Assembly: GCA_964036665.1 (NCBI GenBank)
Contig: OZ038531.1
Span: forward strand, 6,076,168 to 6,140,167
Direction of reading: 5' to 3'
From: Gordius sp. MW1
Taxonomy: Eukaryota; Nematomorpha; Gordioida; Gordea; Gordiidae
Length of the DNA: 64,000 bases
Shown here: positions 1 to 11,882 of the stretch, in pieces
Numbering within the stretch: the first letter of the stretch is position 1
Layout of the letters: each line of letters starts with the position of its first letter
Made by a program: the position numbers and the translations under genes
Notes under the pieces: generated by a model
Told to the model about the DNA's origin: nothing
What the model saw: only the letters and a program-made list of their open reading frames with translations
Databases searched by the model: none

Positions 1-2130
1 TGTTCTGGCCATTAGCTTTTCTATTTTGCATCTTGTTCATATGTGTCCTAACTTCATCCTCTTAAAAGAGTTCAACCATACTTATGTTTGGCTCAATATG
101 GGAAGGGAATCCTTGTCATTTGCAATATTCATAAGTTTCTTAAAATATCTTTTTCACGTTTCCACCACTTTCTTTGGATTGAATAAGGTTTGATCCTTCT
201 CGTTTTTGACTATTTTAAGAACTCCGACACCGCGACTTTTCTTCTCTCTTATCCTGGCAAATTTGTACATTAGCCTATCGCCCGCTTTATGATCCAGTTC
301 GTTTGCCATCTCGGTGTACGCTGCATTTTTTGCTATTGAAACGGACTTTTTTGCGACTTTCTTTGTGTCCCTATATTCTTGAAAATCCTCCGACGATTTA
401 TGCTACCCTCTATACAGATTTTTCTTATTTTGATAAAATTCCTAACCGATTGATTCGATCATCATAGTTCCCTATTCATAGCTTCCTCCTTTGTTCTGTC
501 CTAGAACATAAATCGCTGTTTCCTTTATCTCCATAGTTAGCGTCACTGAATCGTCGTCTACGCTCCTTTGCAACTTCCTGGCACCCAAAATGTGAGGAGG
601 CTTTTTGATTTCGTTCGTCGACATATCCTTTAGCCTTTCGTATCGAATTTGAGGTAGACCTTTCTTCTTTCGGGAAATACTCTTCTGTCAAGATCCATAA
701 CAAGGGGACTTTCTCCGGTATTACTTTGCAATCCTTGATACAATTTGATTAAAATGCTTCCCACTTCTATATGTCTCAACAAGATCTTCGCGTTTTTGAA
801 AATACGTGTTAACGATTGCTATGTCAGATGCTTGGGATACTTAGAAAAGTTTTTCCCCTATTTGTTCTTCACCCATAGCCTCCACAATTGCGTTCATACC
901 CGAGGCGATCTTTCCCTAAGTGAGCATTGAAATCTGCCCCAATAATTAGCCTTTATTCCTGTCCTAATCCTTGTATGTCCTTTTCATATCCAAGCATCTT
1001 TATGTGATATGATTAAAAACTTGTTGGACCCAGAATAACTTGGGAAGAATATTCGTGGCAGGATTAAATTGATGAAAAGGGGGATAGGTCATTTAGAATA
1101 TATTGGGGGGTTTTTAGAGATATATTGGGGAGATTTTACTGGATGATAGGGGGCCGGGGAAAACCAACCTTCTCCCCGGTAAAATGTCGTATTATTAAAC
1201 TAAAATCTCTCTTGTGTATAAACTTTATTTCTATTACACAAATACAACCAAGAATAAATTAATTAATATCTAAAAGATATCCCCGTACTATCATAATGAC
1301 TCAGGCATATTATCAGTGATACACAATCATATATGGGGATAAAATAAATAATATCAGCGCGTCGGGGGGGGGGGATTTAATATGCGTACTAAACTTAATT
1401 AGAAAAGGAGAGATGTGTGGCGGCGGCGTCTATACCTTTTACAAACAAAGTAAACATCTGGCTTAGTCTTTGTATACTTGTATCTCCGGATACGCTAACT
1501 TCATTCTTCGTGTATGGGTACACGATAGTCCTTTTCCAATGAATCGAAGAATATGCCTTTTTCTGACTCCATACACCCAATTGGGAAGCTTACGCGCACA
1601 TAACGGTTAGGAGATCCCTTGACCTGATTCACTCACATTAGCCTGTCTGAACAACGCTTGACCTCCACTACCTTGTCCTTGAACGATTCGCTTAGAACGA
1701 TACCGACCCCGTTTCTACGATTTGGTGACCCACTGTAGAATAGTTTTATCCTTCATCTAACTCCCAAGCTTTGGCTCCGTTCCATCTCGTAAAAATTAAA
1801 ATCCAAAAAAAAATCATGTAAAATTTTTTCAAGTGATGTATACTTTTCTTCTTTATCCATTTATGCGACCTCGATGCTCTTCCCCGTCAACGTTTATTCC
1901 AGCACGTTATTCTCATTCTTTCCACAACTAATTTTCTTAGCCGCCTTCGTTGGGAGTTGGGCAGTAACCCTAGTGTATTTTTCACATTGCACAGGCGGGC
2001 TATTCAGTGCGCGTCGTTTGTGGAGGACGCCCTAGCTCTCTTTTATATAATTTTGTTTAAAACTATCATGATTTTGGAGATGGTTTTTATAGCCGGTTTC
2101 CAGACTGACGCCAACCCTCCACTTTTTGAC
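1..2130 (-). mobile_element. RTE-type LINE, decayed copy 1
   Basis: This stretch matches, in the same order and orientation, the better LINE copy at 13301-16366: its positions 1-977 correspond to about 14740-15770 and 1531-2130 to about 15770-16340. It is cut by the left window edge, carries many stops and frameshifts, and is interrupted at about 978-1530 by unrelated sequence. What remains covers the linker after the endonuclease, the endonuclease and the 5' end. It is a dead copy, and the upstream end abuts gypsy gag sequence at about 2131. Confidence 0.85.
978..1530. other. Unidentified insertion inside LINE copy 1
   Basis: Relative to the LINE at 13301-16366, about 550 bases are extra here. 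The match stops after a CCTTTTC string near 976 and restarts at the equivalent CCTTTTCCAATGAATCG near 1531. The insert has a short G run near 1365 and no reading frame that I recognise. Confidence 0.55.
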
Positions 2131-2287
2131 ACGGACTTGGGGCCGTCAAAAATAATGTTATTTCTATATATTATCACAGATATATTTGATGCTAAAAATG
2201 TGCCCAAGGACACTCAAGGCAAAATCTTACTGAGATATATGGGGCAGAAAAAGGTAGAGAGCCTAATGAACTTTTTTTGCTTATAGC
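2131..2287 (+). pseudogene. Ty3/gypsy gag fragment (5' part)
   Basis: The peptide around VPKDTQGKILLRYMGQKKVE is the same as one encoded on the minus strand at about 8345-8470, where it is continuous with a Ty3/gypsy gag region. Here it is cut at 2287 by the hAT element 2288-5131 and resumes at 5140. The reading frame is broken. No LTRs were recognised. Confidence 0.6.
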
Positions 2288-2361
2288 CAGTGGCGTAGCT
2301 CGCCATTTTGCCAGGGGGGGGGGCCGAGCTTTGATTTCATAGAAGTGGGAAGAGGTCAAAC

Positions 2362-2533
2362 CATGGGCGTAGCCAGGGGGAGCAGGAGGGGCGTCCCTCC
2401 CCTAAATGACAAAAAGAACTTTCAATACAAAAACCCTTTCAAATTGAAAAACATTATGTTTTGCCCCCCCTCCCTTAATTGAACTTGAAACATTTTCGCC
2501 TCCCTCCTAATCCAAAACCTGGCTACGCCCATG
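2362..2533. mobile_element. MITE, CATGGGCGTAGCCAGG family, 172 bp
   Basis: The inverted ends CATGGGCGTAGCCAGG and CCTGGCTACGCCCATG are flanked by a perfect 8-bp target duplication GGTCAAAC (2354-2361 and 2534-2541). The 8-bp duplication points to hAT transposase mobilisation. The element is non-coding and has C/G homopolymers just inside its ends, and it lies inside hAT element A. Confidence 0.9.
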
Positions 2534-3255
2534 GGTCAAACGTAATTGAAAGTTTTTTCCCTCATAATCGTTGTCAAATTTAAAATTCCCCTACTACTTT
2601 GTGTATTTTTTTCTTATAACATCGCACTGGTATGTCTGAGATCCCTCATGTTTATAGGGCATAAAAAAAATCAATTTATTCATAAATAAAACAAAGTAAT
2701 GTAGTTGACACGATTATATCAGGACAATATAAAAAATTTCATATATTATAGTAAGTTTGTGTATAAATGAATTGTAAGAGCACAAAATAAAACGGGGATA
2801 TTGATAAAAAAAACTTTAGTATTACAAAAAAATAATACAAATAGTAAAAAAAACTATACAAAAAAGTTTGTATAAGAATCTTGTATTGCCACAACCACAA
2901 AAAATCTTGGCCATATATATATAACAAAACTTAATTTTACATATGCGATATTGGCAGCATTTTCAGGCAGCATTTATAACGGGAAAACAATGACAACATT
3001 TAAAAGTTTTTTTAAGGTTAGATCCTCAAAGGCGAAATCATTAAATAAAATATGAAAAAAAGTTAATCGTGAAATCATAATTCGCAAATGCGAGAATGCC
3101 TATTTAAAAGTTATTGTCCCTGATGATATTAAAGATATATTTGCACAAACCCCCTTTACACCGCTAAAAATTCAAAATGAACTAATAAATTTAACAGTTA
3201 AAACGATTGTTAACACATAACATAAACAACAGACATTCGTTGATCATATGGTTTT

Positions 3256-3600
3256 CTAGAACACATACACGTCATTATTAGATATTATCATATCATATTG
3301 GAGAGCACAGTTTCTTCAATTCACATCATTCATCATTAGATATTATCATATCATATTGGAGAACACAGTTTCTTCAATACACATCATTCAACATCACATA
3401 TTATCATATCATATTGGAGAACACAGATTCTTCAATTGACATCAGTCAAACAACACAACATACATATTTTCAATTGACATCAGTCAAACAACACAACATA
3501 CATATTTTCAATTGACATCAGTCAAACAACACAACATACATATTTTCAATTGACATCAGTCAAACAACACAACATACATATTTTCAATTCACATCATTCA
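3256..3600 (+). repeat. Two adjacent tandem repeats (about 60-bp x3, then 39-bp x4)
   Basis: First come three copies of a unit with TATTATCATATCATATTGGA; then from about 3436 four near-identical copies of a 39-bp unit with CAATTGACATCAGTCAAAC. The sequence is low complexity, so the 96-codon open frame that begins here is not treated as a gene. Confidence 0.9.
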
Positions 3601-3885
3601 AACAATACAACACATATACACGTCATCACATCATATTTCAAATTCAAATATCATCATTCTCACACTTCAAGCATCATCATTCCCACACTTAAGCATTATC
3701 ATTCACTTTACTTATATTTATATATCTTACATATTTACACTATTATATTTTACCATATACATATTTATAATACTAATTTCCATTATACATATTTTCATTA
3801 CTTCAATAAAATTAGCATTTTCATAAACAACGATCCTTAAAAATATTCTGTCAAAATTAAATCAATCAAATTTTATTTAATAATT

Positions 3886-4330
3886 TTAGATGAAATTAGA
3901 GATGTGAGAGGCACAGAACAACTTATTGTTTGTGTACAATTTGTTGAATGCAACGACACACATAAAGAATTTTTTAGGATTTTTATCCCTTGAAAGTTTT
4001 GATTCAATACCAATTGGCAATAAAATTCAGGATTATTTTATTAATATAAATTTAAAAGCAATATGTGCTGCTCAAACTTATGATGGGGTATCACTAATAA
4101 AGGGGGAGAAATTGTGTACAAGCCATTTTTCGAAAATCATTGACTTTATATGCGCATGTGGTACATAAAAATATGCAAGATATGTTAAAAAATAAGCGGA
4201 CAAATAAATTGAATCCAAGGTGGGATTTTCGTGAATTTAAAAATAGTATATTTTAAAACTGTTAAAAAGTTTAAAACGAGTTTAAAAGCCCAGATATTTC
4301 TTCATTAAATATTAAAATGAGTCTATAGAA
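3886..4330 (+). pseudogene. hAT transposase remnant (ZMYM1/DUF4371-like)
   Basis: Broken frames read pieces such as DEIRDVRGTEQL, KEFF, AQTYDGVSLIKGEK and LYAHVVHKNMQDML. These are in the order expected for the catalytic part of hAT transposases of the zinc-finger MYM-type-1-like group: D-E with REQL-like strand, the C(A)QSYDGAS block, then the CxxH-type H-x-x-N region. Stops and frameshifts make it non-functional. A homologous remnant sits on the minus strand at 18295-18690. Confidence 0.7.
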
Positions 4331-5139
4331 AATAGTAGTTCATTACGCCTTTTAATCCATGTTGTAAAAATATTTATAATATCATCCGGGGGAATAACAT
4401 CTATAAAGTCATGTATAACCTATCTTGTCCAATTGTGGAACGAAGATAAGTTTTAATCCGTTTTAGAAGTGAGAACGATCTTTCGCATAAACACGAAGTT
4501 ATTGTGATAATTTAAATCAAATAATAAAATTTGGAAACACTTTTGAGGGTAAAATTTTAATAAGTGAAAAAACATCATTGCATTTTATTTTATTTAAAGG
4601 TAAAGAATTATAATATATTACATAATTTTTTGCCATTATTATTTCGGCATCTTGCAGTTCTAACTCATAATGGCTAATCACTTCTAATAAAAGAGATTTA
4701 TCGCAAAAAGAGGGGCTGAAGGGTTTAAACCTTCTAAAGACTCATATAAATTACAATTAATATTCTATCGATTATTGGATAATATAAATCAATTTTGAAA
4801 TCAATTAATGAATTGACAGATATAAAAGAGTAAAAAGTGTCCTAATTTTGTTATTTTATACGTTTAGACGGTAATAATGGAATATCATGAAGCTATATCT
4901 TTCGCCCTATTATAAAGAATGGAATTATGGTCGAATCAACAATTTAATAAAATTTGCATCCTTTATTGTCTTGTACAGCATCTTTATTTGAAGATAATAT
5001 TTAAAAAAATTGCTTAAGGGGCCAAGGGGCCCAAGATTTTTTAATTGGGAGGGGGGGCTTAGGACCCGGTTTTAGGAGCCCCCACGCCACCCCCCCCCCC
5101 CCCCCCCCCATCTCCCCTAGCTACGGCACTGATCATAGC

Positions 5140-6342
5140 ATTGTTTGAATATGATTATTTTATAAATTAATAAAAAGGTATTTCAATATAAAACTACAGT
5201 TTTTTTTTCTAGATTACAATTAATGAGATGTCCAAGAAGAAATTATGAAATTTTTATTAATTATGTAACAAGGTTAAAATCAGCTGCAGAAAATTGCAAC
5301 CTCAAAACAAATTTGGACGAAAGATTACGTGATCAATTTTTAAATGACCTTTAAAATGTATCATTAGAAATACAGGTTAGAACTCAATCTGAAGGTATAA
5401 ATACTGCTGGTGTTAATGTCATAGAAAACGGAATTTTGCAAAATGTTGCAAAATTTTAAAAGGCAAATCAAATTATCAATTATTTTGGAATATATTAAGA
5501 TGTGAAAAGCTTATATCAATGTGGTAATCAATCAATGTTTTATGATACTGAATCCTCTGTTTTATTTACAAATAAGAATATCATATTATCCAAAGATCAA
5601 AGCTTTTGGATATAATTATGTCCCTATTTATGGGAAGCTCAAGTCTCTGTAAAATTTGAACAATAAGACTTTAAAATTGCCGTTGTAACAAGTGCAGAAG
5701 AAGAACCTATATTTGGTCTAAACGGGATGCATGCTTTCAACTTAAAACCTCTTAATCAAGTCAAGATCAATTATATTAATAATAAACCTAAATTTACAGG
5801 ATGCATTGATTGAAAAATATGCTGAGGTACTTAGTGAGGGTACTGGCTGCATGAATGATTAAGAGGTAGGTGTTTTTCTAAAGGAAGAAGCCTAGCCTAT
5901 AACTTTTTCAGGGCGGAGATTTCCTTTCCCACTACGTAAGAAAGTTGAAGATGAACTTAGAAGATTGTTAAAAGAAGATATAATTGAACATGTTGATCCT
6001 TCAACAACACCAATTCAATTGGCAACCCCATTGTAAATGTCATAAAGTCAAATAGTTAAATCAGGATATGCGGTGATTTCCGCTCACCAATATATTCTTA
6101 ACCATAATTATCAAATCGTATTGGATAATGGACCTCAATGTCTGTGCTGACTTTGCTAAATTTAGCTCGGACAATAAAGGCATACGCTCAACTTCTTACT
6201 ACCCGAAAACAGGATTAGCAGAAAGAACAATTCGGACATCAAGATCGAGATATTTGGAAGCATGGAAGGAAGGAGGTGGATACCAAACTTGCAAACCAAT
6301 TTGTAATTGGCCAATAATTTGTGGTCCTGTAATATGCTAACG
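5140..6342 (+). pseudogene. Ty3/gypsy gag-pol fragment, internally deleted
   Basis: Broken frames give gag (RRNYEIFINYVTRLKSAAEN, then LDERLRDQFLNDL at about 5220-5355), a stretch before reverse transcriptase (RFPFPLRKKVEDELRRLLKE, IIEHVDPSTTPIQLATP at about 5915-6035, then GDFRSP-like sequence), and an integrase piece from about 6115 (VLDNGPQ, then FSSDNKGIRSTSYYPKTGLA). Between RT and integrase nearly all of pol is missing. It continues the gag fragment at 2131-2287. Confidence 0.75.
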
Positions 6343-6344
6343 TT

Positions 6345-8530
6345 GCCACTTCCACCATTATAAATCAGGACCAACCATTGCCTTCTACTTATCCTGCAAA
6401 ATCTATTTGCACTCGATCCCAAATGCGTTCCGGTAAAGACTAAGAATATAAATGTATTTCTTGCTCGGCTGGTCGAACTTCCTGGCAACCGTCATATTCT
6501 TTTACGGAAAAATTAATATATTTTGCTATCCCAAGTCACCAAACATAATATCTTGCCAAGTTTAGCATTCCCTTAAAACCAGAGTGACCTTGATGTAATA
6601 TCTTAAAAGCAAGCCTTTGGAGGTTATCTGGTATAATCAAACGATTTTCGCAATATAATAATCCATCCTCGAATGATAATAATTCGTCTCTACGATTATA
6701 ATAAGGTCTTAAATCATATAGGCATTTTTTTAAATCGAGTCGCCATTCTCATTTGACTGATGAAATTAATTCGCAGCATAGAGAATCACGCTTGAGAAAT
6801 TTTTTTAATGTTTCATGATCTAATTTTAAATCATCCAACATTAATAGACCTATATTATTTAAGTATTTCCTATCAGTATCTCTGCATTTAGGGAGCCTTC
6901 CGAATCTAATATTGATAGGTATTTAAGAATAGAGCTAAAGGAATTAATCTGTTATTCACCACTTTGGGTAAATCATGGTTATATCCAAATAATTTTTATA
7001 ATAGTTTATGGTCCGTCATCAAGGTAAATTTACGTCCGTAAATATATATAAAACTTTCCAACACCAAATACAATCGCTTTAGCTTCCCGATCAAATGTTG
7101 AATAACGCTTTTCGGATTCACTTAACGCGCGTGAAGCATAAACTATAGGTTTTTTGAACCGTCGGGTAACACATGCGCTAGTATTGCTCCTAAACCCGAT
7201 TCATATGCATCTACTGACAAGATTAGCGGCAAGCTCAAAGAATTAGGCACCACCGTATCTGTAATTGATAGAAGATTCCTTACCTCGTTGAAAATCTTTT
7301 GTTCTCTATTTGGCCAGCGCCATCGAACAAGATAACCTGTGATCCTTTCTTGCTTTTATTCCAGTATGTTGAATTCTCTATAATACTTCATTTAAAGTTT
7401 TCATATGTCCTTCTTGTACCGGTCACAATAATACCATCTAAAAACTAATTACTTTTTCCTGAAACGTTGAAATAAGTTTGGGCCTATCTACAATCCAAAT
7501 GGAAGTCGTTTATATCTATAATAGTCTATATGTGTTGCTATTGTGAGGTATTGTCTAGATATTTTCTGCGCTTTCATCTGCAAATATGCCTCACGCAAGT
7601 CAATAACTGTATATTTCTCACCTCATGCAATTTTCATAATCGAATCATCAAATGTTAGTAGCAAATAATTATTATTTAAGGTTAAGAATTTATTGTTACG
7701 CGGAAATCACCGCATATCCTGATTGAACCATTTACCACATTAATATAAGGTTTAAACTGGGTTACATTGTTAACATCTACCTTGTTTAAAATTTTGCAAC
7801 ATTTGGCAAAATGTTCTTTTCCTTGTCATTTAAAATATATTTTTTAAAGTGCTTTTGTCAATTACATGTGATTTCCCACATTCCCACAGCTTGAACAATT
7901 TTTATGAAATTTGGTTTGTTTGAAGATTTTTCATTTTGATATTTTGAATCTGGTGATTTATAATTTTGTATTTTGATCAACTTTTGTGTTGTGTAAAGCT
8001 CTTTGCATCTGTCTCCATGGATTCAGTTAAATTATATATATCATTAAACGTTTCACATCACCAGCAGTATTTATACCTTCAGATTGAGTTAGTGAATTTC
8101 TAATGATACATTTTGAAGGCCATTTAAAAGTTGATCACGCAATCTTTCGTCCAAATTAGTTTTGAAGTTGCAATTTTCTGCAGCTAATTTTAACTTTTTT
8201 ACATACTCAACAAAAGTTTCATCATTTTTTCTTGTACATTTCAGAAATTGTAATCTAGAATAAAAAACTGTAGTTTTATGTTGAAATAACTTTTTATTAA
8301 TTTTATTAAATCATCATATTCAATCAATGTTATATCATCTAGGTAAAGAAAGTTCATTAAGCTCTCTACATTTTTCTACCCCATATATCCCAGTATGATT
8401 TTGCATCAAGTGTCCTTGGGCACATTTTTAGCATCGAATATATATGTGATAATTAATATATATATAAATAATATCTCCTTGTGTGCCTAAATTACTAGGT
8501 GCACCCCATAGTTTAATTATATGAAATCTC
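6345..8530 (-). pseudogene. Ty3/gypsy fragment, inverted relative to 5140-6342
   Basis: Read on the minus strand the order is gag (about 8470-8030, with the zinc-knuckle area below), reverse transcriptase remnants (about 7750-7300), RNase H (about 7300-6970; RWPNREQKIFNEVRNLLSIT, LILSVDAYESGLGA, MTDHKLL) and the integrase zinc region (about 6620-6490; GHSGFKGMLNLARYYVWW). Stops and small deletions are frequent. It meets the plus-strand fragment head-on near 6343, so the two look like one family joined in opposite orientation. Confidence 0.75.
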
Positions 8531-10183
8531 TTTTGATTTTAATTTTAAACATTTTTAAAAATTTAAATTTCTGGAAATGTGAATTGGAAAGGTTTACAGT
8601 ACAAGTTAAATTCGCGAGAGATTGATTAATTTAATTACCTTTATTTTTCATTTAAATGACTTTTAAGTCCAGCAGGATAGGTGGAAAATATATTTATTTG
8701 GCTAAAATTATACACCGTCATTAAGTAAAAAAGACAGTCTTAAACTTTTGTGTTTGTGGCAATTATATTGTGACCTTTGTTTCAAGGCAACATAAAAGCT
8801 GCCATTCTTCATCCAACCTTTAAGGTTGTCTGGGGGTAGATAGGCTGGAGGGATATAAAAGATTCAAAGATGATCTTTTTATAAATCTATTTGTAGAATC
8901 CCTAGTCGAGAGTTAAATAACAAATTTCTTTAAAGTCAAACTTCTCGATTCAAATCCTATCCATTTTTTTTAACTTTTAAAGTTAACTTGAGCCGATTTG
9001 AATACAAATATTATTAATATTTCCACCTTAATTGATGAATTTTTGTAACAAAATATATGTGTAACCCAAGAGCATTATTAGGATATAATTTAGTTAGCTT
9101 GTTTTTTAAACGTTTTATTAACAAAATTTTACAAAAATGCATGGCAGGGTCTTGAACAAAACAATTGTTTACCCGAATATACACTGAGATTACTTGTGAA
9201 CTCGACAGAAAAGCTCCTAATTGGAATTTTGGTACTATACAGTATTTTGTGAAAGTAAATCACCAAAACTTTAGTTTTTTCCTCGGTTTTCTTTATTTAA
9301 AAGAAATTATTATTTAATATAACACTGTTAATCTTGAATTAATTTTTTCTAAAGGTGCACGAGAAAATATATACTTTAATAAAAAATAATTTATGAATAG
9401 ATTAAAATACAGAAATTTTGCTTTAATTATTAATTATTGCAAGATTATGATTGAATGTTTTATTTATATCACGTCCATGAAAAATACCGCAGATTTACTG
9501 AGTCAAGGGACAATGAAAAAGTAAAAGTATCCTCGTCATGTATGTTATGATGTTAAAATTGCTCATATAGTTTAAGATATCATTAATATTTAAAACGCTT
9601 ATTAGAATAGCATTTTTAGGTAATTTGACTATGATTTGCTTTGAGGAAAAAGATCGTTTCTGTTCAAACTAAAAGCTGTTCATTTCATAAGCTAATATAA
9701 AATGCTTGATGTCTTGTGGGGTCAGGGTTGTTAGGGCAAGGGTTAGGGTTAGAGTTCTCAATTAGATTTGCTTGGCTTTTGAAATGATCAGCTTTTAGTT
9801 TGAATAAGAATCAAAAAGGTATTTAATGAACTCATTCGCTTGAGGCATTTATCTTTTAATTCCAAAATCTCCAAATTTCACTCGTTAGGCGGATCTCACT
9901 CAATCGTGACAAGTTTCATAGACTTAAGCTAAAAGGTATTTGTTTAGATTGCATTTAAACAATGCTTTTCGATCCCTTGCAGACCTGTAATTATCTCATA
10001 AAGCCTGTGACATAAATTACTTAGAGTCTAGAGCAGACCTTAACACTGATTATTATCCCTAAGATTATATATAAATAGCTAGAGCCTCAAATCGTATTGT
10101 CCTAAAATAAAGTCATAGCTTATCTAGGGCTAAAGTTTCAAATTTAAAAATGTACCTAGTTAAATATTTATGGTAAATTTGTA
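8531..10183. other. Intergenic, AT-rich
   Basis: No gene is recognised. The only clear structure is the foldback MITE at 9665-9808. The last 40 bases before the prefoldin start contain no obvious promoter element. Confidence 0.6.
9665..9808. mobile_element. Foldback MITE with TTAGGG-like core
   Basis: Inverted arms TTCAAACTAAAAGCTG-TTCATTTC and GAAATGATCAGCTTTTAGTTTGAA enclose GGGCAAGGGTTAGGGTTAGAG. It is about 145 bp and non-coding. Target duplication not resolved. Confidence 0.7.
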
Positions 10184-11654
10184 ATGGAACAATTAAGAAA
10201 ACGGCATAGTGATGAGCTTGAAAAGTATAACGTCTTTAACAAAGGTATTTCCGTTAATAATTTTTTGTGATGCTTTTATTTAGATCAACAAAAATATATA
10301 GAGTTTAAAAAACAAGTCGGCGGACAATTAAATGAGATTGAATCTGTTCTTGAAGTAGCAATTATTCTATAATCTAATATAAATTATAATAAATTATATG
10401 CTACATATTTATTTTTGTTTAATTTGCATTAAATATTTAGAATATAAATCTAATTTTCATTGTAGAACTTGAGTTTTTATGTTAAAATTTTTTTTTCTGT
10501 TTTATCAATAAAATTAAAAATATAAAATCATTGATTTACTTTAAAAACAAAAATTTGGTTATTTAAAAAATAAGTTTACTTAAATGTTTAGTAATGTTAA
10601 TTACATTTACAAAGCAATTTTAAAAAACAAGGAAGGTTATAAATGCACAATGACGTAGTTATTTTAATTTTATATATTGTTTTAGATATTAACTTTGTAA
10701 AAATAAGAATTTTTCTATAATCCATTAAGTTTTTGCCTGCTAATATTCACATAATAACATTTAAAGTACAAGATGTCATTTAAGATTATTACCTGCCCTG
10801 CAATGACTATCCTCTACACTTATTAGAAAGACAATTTTATGTAGAATGTAGCTGACACAAAATTTAAATTTTACTTTAATATCCTAGCTACACAATTCAC
10901 TTTTAAATAGCAATTATTAATAATAAGTTGGGTTCAAAATATATTATAAATAGGGTTTGATTACACTTTAACCTAATGTTAAATCTCTTTTTTATTTATT
11001 ATATTGTCTAATCCATTGTATGCCCATGAGCCTAAATTCTAATAGCAATGCTTATATTTATATGTGTCATTTTTAATTTTGGATCTAAGACCCGATTATT
11101 TTATTTGCCTAGGCTTTGGGATGTCCCTGCAGGGCTTAATGTATTAATTCGTGAATAATCTTTTGTTGATTTATTTAAAAAGTTTACTTGCCATCAATAA
11201 CGTTGCTGTCCTGTAAATAGTTTTAAATTAACCTGTGCATTATTCCAATTTTGAAAATTAAATTGAATACCTTATGACTATTAAAAAGTGATTTAATTAT
11301 GGTCATGTTCAAATATTGTTTTTCCTAACGAATCTCACACTGAAATTTGTATTTTTAGGAATTAAAGTTGTTACATCCCGAGAAAAATACGATCTACAAG
11401 GCAGTTGGACCTATTTTAATAAAACAAGACTTGAAGGAAGCCCTCGAGAACGTTAAAAAACGCAGAACTTTTTGTAATGAGCAACTGTAAGTTTACCCGA
11501 TAATTTTTATATTACCTACTAAACAATTTCTTAAAGGAAAAAGAATGACGACTTGCTGAAAGAATTGGAAACTAAGCGTAAGGGACATGAGGAAAATCTG
11601 AAAAAGATCGAACACCAAATTCAACAAATACAGTTGAAAGCCGCCGTCAAATAA
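10184..11654 (+). CDS. PFDN6: Prefoldin subunit 6, four exons
   Basis: This gene encodes a beta-type subunit of the hexameric prefoldin chaperone, which hands unfolded actin and tubulin to the cytosolic chaperonin CCT. Exons are 10184-10244, 10284-10354, 11359-11486 and 11537-11654; phases agree (1, 0, 2) and introns are GT-AG. The 125-residue product has N-terminal and C-terminal coiled-coil helices around a central hairpin with VLEELKLLHPEKNTIYKAVG and GPILIKQDLKEALENVKKR, which match the conserved LLGPVLVKQEL-type block. Family members are about 120-130 residues, so this is complete. The start is the first ATG in frame and sits just before the N-terminal helix. The first intron is only 39 bases; the second is about 1 kb. 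Identification is confident. Confidence 0.95.
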
Positions 11655-11876
11655 TTTATTTTTACATCCCCAAACTATTAATTGTTATGTAATATTATGT
11701 ATGTACGTGTAAATATTGAAGTATCAAACGTTATTATGTTAAGGGAAGAGGAGAGTTATCTCTTTTTCCAAATTGTTGCTAACACGGGACTAATACCGTT
11801 TGCTCACTGTGCAATAGAAATGATGTGTTCATAACATAAGTTTCGTTATATTAGAATCCTCCGAAACATTGAGCAA

Positions 11877-11882
11877 AATAAA
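11877..11882 (+). terminator. Poly(A) signal AATAAA, probable, for PFDN6
   Basis: AATAAA lies 223 bases after the PFDN6 stop on the same strand; it is the best candidate nearby. This is a position-based inference. Confidence 0.4.

Larger units (their letters stand above)
2288..5131 (+). mobile_element. hAT transposon A, decayed, inserted in gypsy gag
   Basis: The ends are CAGTGGCGTAGCT on the left and AGCTACGGCACTG on the right, an inverted pair. The flanks CTTATAGC (2280-2287) and ATCATAGC (5132-5139) are an 8-bp target duplication with two differences. The gypsy copy on the minus strand near 8310-8345 shows the corresponding empty site. Inside are a MITE (2362-2533), tandem repeats (3256-3600) and a transposase remnant (3886-4330). 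The copy is related to element B at 17828-19623 over both the coding remnant and the region near 2940-3060. Confidence 0.8.

Noticed and set aside
3256-3600. CRISPR array
   Set aside because: Units are contiguous tandem repeats without distinct spacers, in an animal nuclear context.
3550-3840. 96-codon open frame rich in His, Tyr and Ile
   Set aside because: It begins in a tandem repeat and reads low-complexity CAT/ATA sequence; no domain.
6162-6488. 108-codon minus-strand frame
   Set aside because: It runs across the joint of the two gypsy fragments and does not follow either coding frame.
9725-9760. Interstitial telomere from GGGTTAGGGTTAG
   Set aside because: Only two imperfect units, and they lie in the loop of a foldback MITE.
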